DNA of 64,000 nucleotides, taken from Ancylobacter sp. Lp-2. Lineage in GTDB: Bacteria > Pseudomonadota > Alphaproteobacteria > Rhizobiales > Xanthobacteraceae. Positions 25,820 through 35,361 of the stretch are shown in pieces (positions within the stretch are counted from its first letter, which is position 1; the number at the start of each line of letters is the position of its first letter). The DNA is taken from positions 248,001 to 312,000 of the forward strand of contig NZ_JAJALI010000004.1 in NCBI RefSeq assembly GCF_020523795.1, written 5' to 3'. Below the pieces are notes generated by a model that was not told where the DNA came from, did not search any database, and was given only the letters and a program-made list of their open reading frames with translations. A program made the position numbers and the translations under genes.

Positions 25820-27273
25820 GACATCACTCCCTTCAATGCGGGGTACAGCGCGCGGTAGCGGGCATGCTTTTCCGCATAGGCTTGTTGAAGCGCCGGGGTC
25901 GGCGCGATGGTCTCGATGCGGCGCGGCGGCAGGCAGATGGCGGTCGGGCTCTCGCCGGTCGCCGCCATGCGCGCCAGCCGGGCGGCGCCGAACGCCCCGC
26001 CCCGCTCGCCATCCTCGATGCGGTTGATCGGCAGGCCGAGCACGTTGGCGATGACCGCGGTCCAGTAGCGCGAGCGCGAGCCGCCGCCGATGATGTCGGC
26101 GCTGGCCAGCGTGGTGCCGGCGGCGTTCAGCGCGTCGAGGCAGTCCTTGAAGGCGAAGGCGACGCCTTCGAGCACGGCTTGGGTGAGCCCTTCGCGCGTG
26201 GTCTCGTGGTCGAGCCCGATGAAGGCGCCGCGAATGGTGGTGTCGTTGTGCGGCGTGCGCTCGCCGGAAAGGTAAGGCAGGAACACCGCCCGCGACGGCG
26301 CGACCGGCGCGTCGCCGAGCGGCTTCAGGAGGTCGCCGGGCGAGATGCCCTCGCTCTGCGCCCACCAGCCGAGCGCCGAGGCGGCCGAGAGGATCACCCC
26401 CATCTGGTGCCAGGTGGCGGGAATGGCGTGGCAGAAGGCGTGCACGCTCGACTGCGGGTTCGGCGCGAAGCGGTCGGTGGTCGCCCACAGCACGCCGGAA
26501 GTGCCGAGCGAGACGAAGGCGTCGCCGGCATGGATGGCGCCGAGGCCGACGGCGCCGGCGGCGTTGTCGCCCGCCCCGCCCGCCAGCACCGGCGGCGTCG
26601 CCATGCCCCAGCGGGCAGCAAGCTCCGGCTTGATGCGGGCCGCCACTTCGCTGCCCTCGACAAGGCGCGGCATGTGCGAGCGGTCGAGGCCGGTAGCGGC
26701 CAGCGCCGCGTCCGACCAGTCGCGCTTGCCGACGTCGAGCCACAGCGTGCCGGAGGCGTCGGACATCTCCTCGACCATCTCGCCGGTCAGGCGGTAGCCG
26801 ACATAGGCCTTGGGCAGCAGCACCTTGGCGGTGCGGGCGAAGATGTCCGGCTCGTGCTTGCGCACCCAGATCAGTTTCGGCGCGGTGAAGCCGGGAAAAG
26901 CGAGATTGCCGGTCACCTGATGCAGGCTCGGAAAGGCGGCCTCAAGCTCCACACACTCGGCGGCCGAGCGGCCGTCGTTCCACAGGATCGCCGGCCGCAG
27001 CACCGTGCCGGAGGCGTCGAGCAGCACCGCGCCGTGCATCTGGCCGGACAGGCCGATACCCTTCACCGCCGCCAGTTCCGCCGGCCGCGCCGCCTTGAGC
27101 TGGTCGAGGCTGGCGAGCGTCGCCTGCCACCAGTCTTCCGGGTTCTGCTCGCTATGCCCGGGCTGCGGCCGGGACACCGACAGCGGCACTTCGGCAGTGG
27201 CCAGCACCGCCTGGTTCTCGTCGACGAGCACCGCCTTGATGGCGGACGTGCCTATATCGAGGCCGACAAACAT
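25816..27273 (-). CDS. xylB: Xylulokinase
   Basis: A 485-residue FGGY-family kinase phosphorylating D-xylulose to xylulose-5-phosphate for the pentose phosphate route. It starts [20 protein letters not shown], has [30 protein letters not shown] and [10 protein letters not shown], and the C-terminal [20 protein letters not shown]. Length and order fit xylB. Translationally coupled to xylA and 54 bp after the LacI-type regulator, with which it shares direction. Confidence 0.96.
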   Translation of the reverse strand: MFVGLDIGTSAIKAVLVDENQAVLATAEVPLSVSRPQPGHSEQNPEDWWQATLASLDQLKAARPAELAAVKGIGLSGQMHGAVLLDASGTVLRPAILWNDGRSAAECVELEAAFPSLHQVTGNLAFPGFTAPKLIWVRKHEPDIFARTAKVLLPKAYVGYRLTGEMVEEMSDASGTLWLDVGKRDWSDAALAATGLDRSHMPRLVEGSEVAARIKPELAARWGMATPPVLAGGAGDNAAGAVGLGAIHAGDAFVSLGTSGVLWATTDRFAPNPQSSVHAFCHAIPATWHQMGVILSAASALGWWAQSEGISPGDLLKPLGDAPVAPSRAVFLPYLSGERTPHNDTTIRGAFIGLDHETTREGLTQAVLEGVAFAFKDCLDALNAAGTTLASADIIGGGSRSRYWTAVIANVLGLPINRIEDGERGGAFGAARLARMAATGESPTAICLPPRRIETIAPTPALQQAYAEKHARYRALYPALKGVMS

Positions 27274-27327
27274 GCCTCACTTCCTTTCATTCACCGTGAT
27301 TCCACACCGCATTAGCGCGTTGGCGTA

Positions 27328-28365
27328 TCACGGCAGATTATCCCGCACGAAGATGTCGATGCGGATGCGCTCCTGCTCGTCGAACAGCGGCTCGCCCGAG
27401 CAATGGGCGAGCAGCACCCGCGCCGCCGAGCGCGACTGGTGGCCGGCATCCTGGTTGATCACCGCGTCCATCACCCCGCGCAGCAGGAAGCGGCGGGTGT
27501 CGTCGGTGAGGTCGTGGCCGACGAAGATCAGCTCGCCGGCCTGCCCCGCCGCTGCCAGCGCGGCGGCGATGCCGCTATTGCCGGCCCCGACATTGTAGAT
27601 CCCGACCAAATCGGGCACGTCGCGCAGCATCTGCTCGACGATCGCCTGCGTCCGGGCGTCCTCGTCGAGGCTCTCCTGCACCGCCAGCAGCTTCAGCGCC
27701 GGGTATTCGCCGGACAGCACCTGGGTGAAGCCGAATTGCCGCTCGGCATGGTCACGCAGCGCCGGCGTGCCGACGATCAGTCCGACCGAGCCCTGCCGGC
27801 CACCGGAGAAACGACCGATCAGCGTGCCCGCGGTGCGGCCGGCGGCAATGTTGTCGACACCGACATAATGGCGGCGATGCGAGGACGGCACGTCCGACAC
27901 CAGCGTCACCACCACCGTGCCGGCGGCGGTGAGATCGTCGATGGCCGAGCGCACCCGCGGATGATCGAGCGCCACCACCGCCACGCCGTCATAGCGGCCG
28001 ATCAGCCCTTCCAGCGCCGAGGCCAGCTCTTCCGGGGCGAAGACGTCGACGCGCGTGAGGTCGATGAAGGCATTGTGGGTCGACAGCCATTCGGCGGTGT
28101 TGGTCACCTGCTCGGCGAGCTGGCGCATGAAGACGTTCGGCCCCGAGGGCAGCACGAAGCAGAAGCGGTAGGTCTCCCCCCGCGCCAGCCGCGCCGCCGC
28201 GGCGTTCGGCCGGTAGCCGAGCCGGGCGACAACGTCGCGCACCCGTTCGGCCGTGACACCGCGCACGCCGGCGCGCCCGTTCAGCACGCGGTCGGCGGTC
28301 GCCAGCGACACGCCGGCCTCGCGGGCGACGTCCTGAAGGGTGATGCGTGAGGAAACTCTCGACAT
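27328..28365 (-). CDS. LacI-family regulator of xylose genes
   Basis: A 345-residue LacI/GalR repressor. The DNA-binding part is ITLQDVAREAGVSLATADRV then LNGRAGVRGVTAERVR (residues ~8-40, with VSLATADRVLNG as the helix-turn-helix); the sugar-binding core shows FVLPSGPNVFMRQLAEQVTN, YVGVDNIAAGRTAGTLI, IYNVGAGNSGIAAAL, FVGHDLTDDTRRFLL. It is first in the unit with xylB and xylA and divergent from xylFHG. A near-perfect palindrome before xylF is its probable operator. I call it the local xylose repressor by position; the inducer is inferred to be xylose. Confidence 0.9.
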   Translation of the reverse strand: MSRVSSRITLQDVAREAGVSLATADRVLNGRAGVRGVTAERVRDVVARLGYRPNAAAARLARGETYRFCFVLPSGPNVFMRQLAEQVTNTAEWLSTHNAFIDLTRVDVFAPEELASALEGLIGRYDGVAVVALDHPRVRSAIDDLTAAGTVVVTLVSDVPSSHRRHYVGVDNIAAGRTAGTLIGRFSGGRQGSVGLIVGTPALRDHAERQFGFTQVLSGEYPALKLLAVQESLDEDARTQAIVEQMLRDVPDLVGIYNVGAGNSGIAAALAAAGQAGELIFVGHDLTDDTRRFLLRGVMDAVINQDAGHQSRSAARVLLAHCSGEPLFDEQERIRIDIFVRDNLP

Positions 28366-28548
28366 GGCGAAAGGTTGCCCTCAAAATCTGACGTGCGCAA
28401 CTCATGAATGAGATGTCCACCAATTAGACAAGAGGTAAAAACTCGTGGTGGAATTGTTCAGCCATGGGGCGATGAAGGCTCGACGAAGGCCTTCAACCTG
28501 TGCAAAGTCGACGCCTGATTGCAGAGGAGGGTAAAACCCGTCATCTAG

Positions 28549-28568
28549 TTTGAGGTTCGAACATCAAA
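28549..28568. promoter_or_regulatory. Palindromic operator before xylF
   Basis: TTTGAGGTTCGAACATCAAA is a 20-bp palindrome with 18 of 20 positions symmetric, centred on TTCGAA. Even-spaced, CG-centred dyads of this length are typical of LacI-family operators. It lies 74 bp before the xylF ATG inside the 277-bp divergent region, where it can control the transporter. A weaker dyad CTCATGAATGAG occurs at 28401-28412 near the regulator's own start. Confidence 0.65.
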
Positions 28569-28642
28569 AAGAGGCCGCCGACGGCCCGCCCCTCAGCTGA
28601 GGTCCCTGCACCGATCACCACGCATCCTTTTGGGAGGAACGC

Positions 28643-29683
28643 ATGAAGTCCAAGCTTACCGTCACCGTGGCGGCCTTCGCGATGCTCGTCGCGACCGGCG
28701 CCGCCCGCGCCGCCGACACCGTCGTCGGCGTCTCCTGGTCGAACTTCCAGGAAGAGCGCTGGAAGACCGACGAGGCGGCGATCAAGAAGGCGCTCGCCGC
28801 CGCCGGCGCCAAGTACATCTCGGCGGACGCGCAGTCCTCCGCCTCCAAGCAGCTCTCCGACGTCGAGGCGCTGATCGCGCAGGGCGCCAATGTGCTGATC
28901 ATCCTCGCGCAGGATTCCGACGCCATCGCCCCGGCCATCACCAAGGCGCAGAGCGAGGGCATCCCGGTCGTCGGCTACGACCGGCTGATCGAGAACCCCT
29001 ACGCCTACTACATCACCTTCGATAACAAGGAGGTGGGTCGCCTGCAGGCCGCCGAGGTGCAGAAGATCAAGCCGAAGGGCAACTACCTCTTCATCAAGGG
29101 CTCGGCCTCCGACCCGAACGCCGACTTCCTGTTCTCCGGCCAGATGGAAGTGCTGAAGCCCGCCATCGACAAGGGCGACATCAAGAATGTCGGCGAGGCC
29201 TATACCGACTCGTGGCTGCCGGCCAACGCCCAGCGCAACACCGAGCAGATGCTGACCGCCAACAACAACAAGGTCGACGCCGTCGTCGCCTCCAATGACG
29301 GCACCGCCGGCGGCGCCGTGGCCGCGCTCGCCGCCCAGGGCCTCGCCGGCACGGTGCCGGTCTCCGGCCAGGACGCCGATTTCGCCGCGCTGAACCGCGT
29401 CGCGCTCGGCACCCAGACCGTGTCGGTGTGGAAGGACAGCCGCGAGCTCGGCAAGCGCGCCGCGGAGATCGCCCTCGACCTCGCCAAGGGCACCGAGCCC
29501 GCCAAGGTCGCCGGCACCGCCACCTTCACCGGCGGCCCGAAGAAGGTGCCGATGAACTCCACCTTCCTGAAGCCGATCCCGATCACCAAGGACAATCTCG
29601 GCGTGATCATCGAGGCCGGCTGGGTGCCGAAGGCCACCGTGTGCCAGGGCGTGAAGGCCGGCACCGTGAAGGCCTGCGACTGA
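28643..29683 (+). CDS. xylF: D-xylose ABC transporter, periplasmic binding protein
   Basis: A 346-residue periplasmic sugar receptor. A signal peptide ([20 protein letters not shown], cut at ARA-ADT) precedes [80 protein letters not shown], and [35 protein letters not shown]: the type I pentose-binding fold with the pattern of XylF. AGGA ribosome site 8 nt before ATG. First of the xylF-xylH-xylG operon. Confidence 0.95.
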   Translation: MKSKLTVTVAAFAMLVATGAARAADTVVGVSWSNFQEERWKTDEAAIKKALAAAGAKYISADAQSSASKQLSDVEALIAQGANVLIILAQDSDAIAPAITKAQSEGIPVVGYDRLIENPYAYYITFDNKEVGRLQAAEVQKIKPKGNYLFIKGSASDPNADFLFSGQMEVLKPAIDKGDIKNVGEAYTDSWLPANAQRNTEQMLTANNNKVDAVVASNDGTAGGAVAALAAQGLAGTVPVSGQDADFAALNRVALGTQTVSVWKDSRELGKRAAEIALDLAKGTEPAKVAGTATFTGGPKKVPMNSTFLKPIPITKDNLGVIIEAGWVPKATVCQGVKAGTVKACD

Positions 29684-29696
29684 GCACCGTTCAACA

Positions 29697-29724
29697 GGGC
29701 GGCGAGGTTTGCGCCCCGCCGCCC
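29697..29724 (+). terminator. Stem-loop between xylF and xylH
   Basis: GGGCGGCG (29697-29704) pairs with CGCCGCCC (29717-29724) over a 12-nt loop, without a T-run. A structure after a binding-protein gene commonly protects that message from 3' decay and raises its level above the permease, so I read it as a partial terminator/stabiliser. Confidence 0.5.
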
Positions 29725-29757
29725 GCCCGTCAACGGGTCGGCTGAGGAGTACGCCCC

Positions 29758-31083
29758 ATGAGCCAGTCCACGAGCCATTCCACCATCGCACCCGCTCCCG
29801 CGCGCCCGGCCTCGCCGCCGCAGGCGCCCGCGCCGTCGCTCATCGGCGCGCTGGAGCTCGACGTGCGCTTCCTCGGCATGGTCGGCGCGCTGGCCGTCAT
29901 CTGGATCGTCTTCGACTTCCTCGCCGACGGCACGTTCCTGACCCCGCGCAATCTCTGGAACCTCTCGGTCCAGACCGCCTCCATCGCGGTGATGTCGACC
30001 GGCATGGTCCTCGTCATCGTGATGCGCCACATCGATCTGTCGGTGGGTTCGATCCTCGGCGTCACCGGCATGATCATGGCGGTGTTCCAGGCCAGCACGC
30101 TGATGCCGACCTTCGGCTTCAACCACCCGGCCGTGGTGGTGCTCACCCTCGTCTCCGGCGTCGCCATCGGCGCGCTGATCGGCACGCTGCACGGCTTCGT
30201 CATCGCCTATCTCGGCGTGCCCGCCTTCATCGTCACCCTCGGTGGCCTGCTGGTGTGGCGCGGCGCCGCCTGGGCGGTGGCGGAAGGCAAGACCATCCCG
30301 CTCGTCGACGACCACTTCAAGCTGCTCGGCGGCGGTGCCGACGGCTCGATCGGCGCCTTCTGGAGCTGGGTGGTGGCGGCAATGGCCTGCATCGTCATCG
30401 TGCTCGCCACCGTGCAGGCCCGCCGCCAGCGCCAGCGCTTCCGCTTCCCGCTGAAGCCGGTCTGGGCCGAGCTGGTCACCGCCGGCGCCGGCTGCCTCGC
30501 GGTGATCGCCGCCACGCTGGTGGTCAATGCCTACACGCTGCCCGCCGCGCTCGCCCGCCGCTACGCCGAGGCCAACGGCCTGACCGTGCCGCCGGAGGGT
30601 CTCGCCATCTCCTTCGGCTTCGCGGTGCCGGTGCTGGTCGCGCTCGCCATCGGCGTGATCATGACCTTCGTCACCACCCGCACCCGCTTCGGCCGCTACG
30701 TGTTCGCCATCGGCGGCAATCCGGAGGCGGCCGAGCTGGCCGGCATCAACACCAAGCGGGTGACGCTGATGGTGTTCGCGCTGATGGGCGCCCTCGCCGC
30801 CATCGGCGCCGCCATTTCCACCGCCCGGCTGAATTCGGCGACCAACGCGCAGGGCACGTTGGATGAGCTCTACGTCATCGCCGCGGCGGTGATCGGCGGC
30901 ACCTCGCTGGCCGGCGGCGCGGGCACCGTGGCCGGCGCCATGCTCGGCGCCCTCGTCATGCAGAGCCTGCAGTCGGGCATGGTGCTGATGCGGGTCGACA
31001 CTCCCTACCAGAACATCGTGGTCGGCATCGTGCTGGTGGTCGCCGTCTGGGTCGACACCCTCTACCGCAAGCGCTTCAAGTGA
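29758..31083 (+). CDS. xylH: D-xylose ABC transporter, permease
   Basis: A 441-residue BPD_transp_2-type inner-membrane permease with 10 or more helices. Markers: [75 protein letters not shown] and [20 protein letters not shown] (the coupling/pore loop). The two central insertions (about residues 185-235) make it longer than ribose permeases, as is usual for XylH. Ribosome site GAGGAG. Its stop is 14 bp before the xylG ATG. Confidence 0.94.
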   Translation: MSQSTSHSTIAPAPARPASPPQAPAPSLIGALELDVRFLGMVGALAVIWIVFDFLADGTFLTPRNLWNLSVQTASIAVMSTGMVLVIVMRHIDLSVGSILGVTGMIMAVFQASTLMPTFGFNHPAVVVLTLVSGVAIGALIGTLHGFVIAYLGVPAFIVTLGGLLVWRGAAWAVAEGKTIPLVDDHFKLLGGGADGSIGAFWSWVVAAMACIVIVLATVQARRQRQRFRFPLKPVWAELVTAGAGCLAVIAATLVVNAYTLPAALARRYAEANGLTVPPEGLAISFGFAVPVLVALAIGVIMTFVTTRTRFGRYVFAIGGNPEAAELAGINTKRVTLMVFALMGALAAIGAAISTARLNSATNAQGTLDELYVIAAAVIGGTSLAGGAGTVAGAMLGALVMQSLQSGMVLMRVDTPYQNIVVGIVLVVAVWVDTLYRKRFK

Positions 31084-31097
31084 GAGGAGGCGACATC

Positions 31098-31898
31098 ATG
31101 GCAACCCAAGGTTCGACGTCCCCTACCGCCTCCGCCCCGCTCGTCGACATGCGCGACATCTCCATCGCCTTTGGCGGCATCCGTGCCGTCGACGGGGTGA
31201 ATGTCGATCTCTATCCCGGCGAAGTGGTCGGCCTGCTCGGCCATAACGGCGCCGGCAAGTCGACGCTGATCAAGATCCTCGCCGGCGCCTACCGGCCGGA
31301 TTCCGGCGAGATCCGCATCAATGGCGAGAAGGCCGAGATCGGCAATCCGCGCGATGCCAAGCGCTACGGCATCGAGACGATCTACCAGACGCTGGCGCTG
31401 GCCGATAATGTCGACGCCGCCGCCAATTTGTTCCTTGGCCGCGAGATCATGACGCCGTGGGGCACATTGGACGACGTCGCCATGGAGGCGGCGGCGCGCG
31501 AGGTGATGGGCCGGCTCAACCCGAACTTCCGCAAGTTCAAGGAACCGGTGCGCGGCCTCTCCGGCGGCCAGCGTCAGTCGGTCGCCATCGCCCGCGCCAT
31601 CCACTTCAACGCCAAGATCCTGATCATGGACGAGCCGACCGCCGCGCTCGGCCCGCAGGAGACCGCGCAGGTGGCGGAGCTGATCAAGCAGTTGAAGGCC
31701 GAGGGCATCGGCATCTTCCTGATCAGCCACGACATCCACGATGTCTTCGATCTCGCCGACCGCGTCAGCGTGATGAAGAACGGCAAGCTGGTCGGCACCG
31801 CCCGCACCACCGACGTCACCAAGGACGAGGTGCTCGGCATGATCATCATGGGCAAGAGTCCGCCCGGCGCCATCGCCGGTCCGGGTGCCGTGCACTAG
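31098..31898 (+). CDS. xylG: Sugar ABC transporter ATP-binding protein (single NBD)
   Basis: A 266-residue ATPase driving the xylose transporter. Walker [18 protein letters not shown] (about 51-67), Q-loop TIYQTLAL, signature [14 protein letters not shown] and Walker [13 protein letters not shown], then [15 protein letters not shown]. It has only one nucleotide-binding domain, whereas E. coli XylG has two in ~510 residues; the short form must work as a dimer, like FrcA of rhizobia. ATG at 31098 is chosen for its GAGAGGAGG site. Confidence 0.92.
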   Translation: MATQGSTSPTASAPLVDMRDISIAFGGIRAVDGVNVDLYPGEVVGLLGHNGAGKSTLIKILAGAYRPDSGEIRINGEKAEIGNPRDAKRYGIETIYQTLALADNVDAAANLFLGREIMTPWGTLDDVAMEAAAREVMGRLNPNFRKFKEPVRGLSGGQRQSVAIARAIHFNAKILIMDEPTAALGPQETAQVAELIKQLKAEGIGIFLISHDIHDVFDLADRVSVMKNGKLVGTARTTDVTKDEVLGMIIMGKSPPGAIAGPGAVH

Positions 31899-31908
31899 GG
31901 CCCTTTCC

Positions 31909-32005
31909 GATCAGGTGGAAACCTGATCGACAGGAAAGTGCTCTGGATTCAATAAGCTAGAGCCTGTTGCGCGAAGGCCTTTCAGCTCTCGCGGAACAGG
32001 CTCTA
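31909..32005. repeat. Composite palindromic intergenic element after xylG
   Basis: Two stem-loops in tandem: GATCAGGT/ACCTGATC with loop GGAA (31909-31928), and TAGAGCCTGTT (31958-31968)/AACAGGCTCTA (31995-32005). The sequence between, GTGCTCTGGATTCAATAAGC, closely resembles a dispersed intergenic element that I remember from several Hyphomicrobiales genomes. Further copies are not seen in this window. The first hairpin may act as a terminator for xylFHG. Confidence 0.5.
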
Positions 32006-32194
32006 GCCCTCGCATCCGGGACGGGGCGAAGAAAACGCTGCCCCGTGCGCGAAGATCGGAAGCTTTTCCCGGCCGGCCGATGCTATCGCTACGTCAGGAG
32101 ACGCTTCGGCGCCTAGGGCGGCATCCGGTCGCTTGGTCGTCCGCTCTCGGGCGTGCTACGTCCTGGGCTGAAGCAAGGCAGCGCGACGGACGGC

Positions 32195-32575
32195 ATGAGC
32201 AACCGCGTACGACAGATGGGCCTGATGGCGGCGAGCCTCGTCGTCGCCTATCTGCTCGTCCTCAATGTCGTGCTCGGCGGCCTCGCCATGGGCACGCATG
32301 CCGGCATGGGCGTGGCGCTCGGCCCGTCCGGCGAGGTCATCTGTCTCGCCGCGCCGACGCAAGATGGCCCGGGCGACAAGGCCGGCCATCTGCTTGATTG
32401 CTGCACCGCCGGCTGCCGGGTCGGCATGCTGGCCTCGCTGCCGCCGCCGGATCTCTCCGCCCTCCCCGCGCCGCTCGTCCTGCCGGCGCTGGCGCTCGTC
32501 GCCGCTCCCGCCGACGACGCGCCGGCCGGCACCGGCCGTCTCCCGCACAATGCCCGCGCCCCTCCCCTGGCCTGA
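32195..32575 (+). CDS. DUF2946-like small membrane protein with CC-motif
   Basis: A 126-residue protein with one N-terminal hydrophobic helix (LMAASLVVAYLLVLNVVLGG) and a periplasmic part with the cysteine cluster HLLDCCTAGCRVGM. The size, leader and CCxxGC pattern resemble DUF2946 proteins, which neighbour copper-handling genes; here the next genes are a PCuAC chaperone and a PepSY membrane protein. Metal binding is inference. ATG at 32195 is taken; an in-frame ATG 14 codons upstream is possible. Confidence 0.65.
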   Translation: MSNRVRQMGLMAASLVVAYLLVLNVVLGGLAMGTHAGMGVALGPSGEVICLAAPTQDGPGDKAGHLLDCCTAGCRVGMLASLPPPDLSALPAPLVLPALALVAAPADDAPAGTGRLPHNARAPPLA

Positions 32576-32647
32576 CGCAGACCCGCCTCGTCGCCTCTGT
32601 CGTCATTCGGCCGGGATTCGTCCCGTGCCGGCCCACGGGAATTCAGC

Positions 32648-33226
32648 ATGTCCGCCCTGCTTCACAGCTTCCGCGATTCCACCCAGCGCCTCGCCTTCGC
32701 CCTCATCGCCCTCGCGCTGCTGCTCTTTGCCTTCGATAGCGCCCATGCGCATGGCTACAAGGCCGGCGCGCTCGAGATCGGCCATCCCTGGGCGCGGATG
32801 ACGCCGCCCGGCGCCAAGGTCGGCGGCGCCTATCTCTCCATCGAGAACACCGGTTCGACGCCCGACCGGCTCGTCTCGGTCACCGTCGCGCCCGACATCG
32901 CCGGCCGCGCCGAGATCCACGAGATGAGCGTCACCGATGGGGTGATGAAGATGCAGATGCTGCCCGACGGCGTCGCTATTCCCGCCGGCGGCAAGGTGGC
33001 GCTGGCGCCCGGCGGCTATCACCTGATGCTGCAGGACCTCAAGCAGCCGCTGAAGGAAGGCGCCAGCTTCAAGGGCACGCTGACCTTCGAGAAGGCCGGC
33101 ACCATCGCCGTCGACTTCAAGGTCGAGGGCATGGCCGGCCCGAAGGGCGCCGCGCCGCAGGCGGGCGACCCGCATGCCGGCCACGACATGAGCACCATGC
33201 CGGCGGGCGCTGCCCCGTCGAACTGA
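32648..33226 (+). CDS. PCuAC-type periplasmic copper chaperone
   Basis: A 192-residue secreted copper-binding protein. A signal peptide (about residues 1-35, ending DSAHAHG) precedes a PCuAC domain: IGHPWARMTPPGAKVGGAYL, IENTGSTPDRLVSV, RAEIHEMSVTDGVMKMQM (Cu ligands His and Met) and PGGYHLMLQDLKQPLKEG (His, Met). The C-terminal tail is His/Met rich (DPHAGHDMSTMP), an extra copper site found in longer PCuAC proteins. It delivers Cu(I) to cytochrome oxidase or stores it. It lies between the DUF2946-like and PepSY genes, all in one direction. Confidence 0.9.
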   Translation: MSALLHSFRDSTQRLAFALIALALLLFAFDSAHAHGYKAGALEIGHPWARMTPPGAKVGGAYLSIENTGSTPDRLVSVTVAPDIAGRAEIHEMSVTDGVMKMQMLPDGVAIPAGGKVALAPGGYHLMLQDLKQPLKEGASFKGTLTFEKAGTIAVDFKVEGMAGPKGAAPQAGDPHAGHDMSTMPAGAAPSN

Positions 33227-33396
33227 AGCCGAGCCCGAGCCCACCCGCAACGGCCGGATGAACGCCGGCGCGGGAACGCTCCTGTCCTTCATCGCCTGAC
33301 GCCTCGCCGCGAACCTCCCGACCGCCCCGGCTCTCACATCCGGTAGGGCGCAGGATTTTCGCGCGCCGTGTGTCGGCCCTTTCCGGATACGATCCG

Positions 33397-34797
33397 ATGA
33401 ACGCTACTCCCATGTCCAACGAAACGCCGTCCGCCGGCGACGTGCCCTCCTCCCGCGAGGCGGGCGGGATCGACCTGTACCGCGCCGTCTGGCGCTGGCA
33501 CTTCTATGCCGGCCTGCTGGTGCTGCCCTTCCTGGTTTTGCTCGCCGTCACCGGCGGCGCCTTCCTGTTCCACACCGAGATCGACAATCTCTGGCATCGC
33601 GACCTCAAGGTCGTGGAGATCCGCCAGACCGCGCCGCTCCCCGCCAGCGCGCAAATCGAGGCGGCGCTCGCCGCCCGGCCCGGCACCGCGCTGAAGATCA
33701 TCACCCCCGCGACGCCGGACGCCTCGACGGAGATCGTGGTGAAGGCCGCCGACGGCGCCCGCCGCTCGGTCTATGTCGATCCCTATGACGGCCGTGTGCT
33801 CGGCGAGCTCGCCGACAGGGGCACGCTGATGTGGACCATCCGCCGGCTGCACAGCCTCGTCGAGTTCGGCACCATCGCCAATGGCGTCATCGAGATCGTC
33901 GCCGGCTGGTCGATCCTGCTGGTCGGCACCGGCTTTTATCTGTGGTGGCCGCGCAAACAGCGTGGTGGCGTGGTGAGCGTGCGGGGCACGCCGGGCAAGC
34001 GCGTGTTCTGGCGCGACCTGCACGCCGTCACCGGCGCCTTCGCCGGCCTCGCCATCGCGGTGATGGCCCTGTCGGGCATGCCATGGTCGGTGTTCTGGGG
34101 CGAGCACGTCAACGAGTGGGCCAACAGCGCCAATTACGGCTACCCCGCCGGCATCTACGACAACGTGCCGATGTCGGACGAGCACCTCGCCCATGCCAAC
34201 GGCCCGACCAGCTGGTCGCTGGAGCAGGCTAAGATGCCGCTCTCCGCTGCTCCCACCGGCCACCCCACTGACCAGCCCATCGGGATCGACGCCGCCAGGG
34301 CGATCGTCGACGGGCTCGGCGTCGCGTCCGGCTACACGCTGAGCCTGCCCGCCAGTGCAACCGGCGTCTATTCCGCCGCCGTCTACCCGGCCGACCTGTC
34401 GAAGCAGCGCGTCGTGCATCTCGACCAGTACAGCGGCAAGCCGTTGATCGACATGAGCTATGCCGATTACGGACCGGCCGCCAAGGCGATGGAATGGGGG
34501 ATCAACGTCCATATGGGCCAGGAATACGGCCTCGCCAACCAGCTCGTGCTGCTGGCCGTCTGCCTCGCCATCGTGCTGATGGCGGTCGCCGCCGGGGTAA
34601 TGTGGTGGAAGCGCCGCCCGGCCGGCTCGCTCGGCGTCCCTCCGGCGCCGGCTGATCCCCGCGCCATGCGAGGCCTCGTGCTGGTCATGGCCTTGTTCGG
34701 CCTCGTCTTTCCGCTGGTCGGCGCCTCGCTGCTGGCGATGCTGGCGCTCGATTTCGCCTTCGCGCGGCACCCACGCCGCCGGCCGCGTCCCGCCTGA
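33397..34797 (+). CDS. PepSY-associated transmembrane protein
   Basis: A 466-residue inner-membrane protein of the PiuB/PepSY_TM family. Four helices are visible: WHFYAGLLVLPFLVLLAVTG, IVAGWSILLVGTGFYLWWP, AFAGLAIAVMALSGMPWSVF and LLAVCLAIVLMAVAAGVMWW, plus a short C-terminal pair (VLVMALFGLVFPLVGASLLA). Two PepSY regions occur (about 85-135 and 290-355; VYVDPYDGRVLGEL, VVHLDQYSGKPLIDMSYADY). Such proteins are linked with siderophore, haem or copper reduction/uptake; position after PCuAC suggests metal handling. An upstream in-frame GTG at 33370 is rejected in favour of ATG 33397. Confidence 0.85.
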   Translation: MNATPMSNETPSAGDVPSSREAGGIDLYRAVWRWHFYAGLLVLPFLVLLAVTGGAFLFHTEIDNLWHRDLKVVEIRQTAPLPASAQIEAALAARPGTALKIITPATPDASTEIVVKAADGARRSVYVDPYDGRVLGELADRGTLMWTIRRLHSLVEFGTIANGVIEIVAGWSILLVGTGFYLWWPRKQRGGVVSVRGTPGKRVFWRDLHAVTGAFAGLAIAVMALSGMPWSVFWGEHVNEWANSANYGYPAGIYDNVPMSDEHLAHANGPTSWSLEQAKMPLSAAPTGHPTDQPIGIDAARAIVDGLGVASGYTLSLPASATGVYSAAVYPADLSKQRVVHLDQYSGKPLIDMSYADYGPAAKAMEWGINVHMGQEYGLANQLVLLAVCLAIVLMAVAAGVMWWKRRPAGSLGVPPAPADPRAMRGLVLVMALFGLVFPLVGASLLAMLALDFAFARHPRRRPRPA

Positions 34798-34890
34798 CGC
34801 CGCCGGGGATAGCGCCGGGCCGGATGCTTCCGGTTCGGCGCAGCTTCCCCTAGATTGCCGCTGAGGGCGCCGGCATCGTCACGGGAAAGC

Positions 34891-35361
34891 ATGACCGACA
34901 ACCGCGACCATGATCCAGAAGACGGCGGCAACGCCCGGCCGCGCGACGGGCTGTTCATCCGGGTCTATTTCGGCGATGGCCGCCATCTTGGCCCCGGCAT
35001 GATCGAGCTGCTGGAGGCGATCCGCACCGAGCACTCCATCCTGTCGGCGGCGAAGAAGATGGGCATGAGCTATCGCCGCGCCTGGTTGCTGGTGGAGGAG
35101 CTCGACACGTCCTATGGCCAGCGGGTGGTGGTCACCCATCCCGGCCGGCGCGGCCACGGCACCGACCTCACCGAGTTCGGCGAGCGGCTGATCGCGCTCT
35201 ACCGCACCATCGAGGAGAAGAGCGCCGCCGCCGCCGCCGCCGAGACCGCCGAGCTGCGCGCCGCCCTGGCGCCGGAACGGCTGCCGCGCGGCGAGGAAAA
35301 ACCCGTCCCCGGAACGAAGCGGGCGACGAAGGCTAGGACGACGGCTCGCCCGGAACCGTGA
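34891..35361 (+). CDS. Short ModE-like regulator (N-terminal domain only)
   Basis: A 156-residue regulator with the ModE/LysR-type winged helix: GPGMIELLEAIRTEHSILSA then AKKMGMSYRRAWLLVEEL (about residues 37-75), with the FGERLIALYRTIE helix. Full ModE proteins continue with two molybdate-binding (TOBE/Di-Mop) domains; this one ends in an alanine/basic tail (KRATKARTTARPEP) and lacks them, so it cannot sense molybdate by that domain. It faces modABC, overlapping the end of modC by 29 bp, and a ModE-type palindrome lies upstream of modA. By position it controls molybdate uptake. Confidence 0.85.
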   Translation: MTDNRDHDPEDGGNARPRDGLFIRVYFGDGRHLGPGMIELLEAIRTEHSILSAAKKMGMSYRRAWLLVEELDTSYGQRVVVTHPGRRGHGTDLTEFGERLIALYRTIEEKSAAAAAAETAELRAALAPERLPRGEEKPVPGTKRATKARTTARPEP

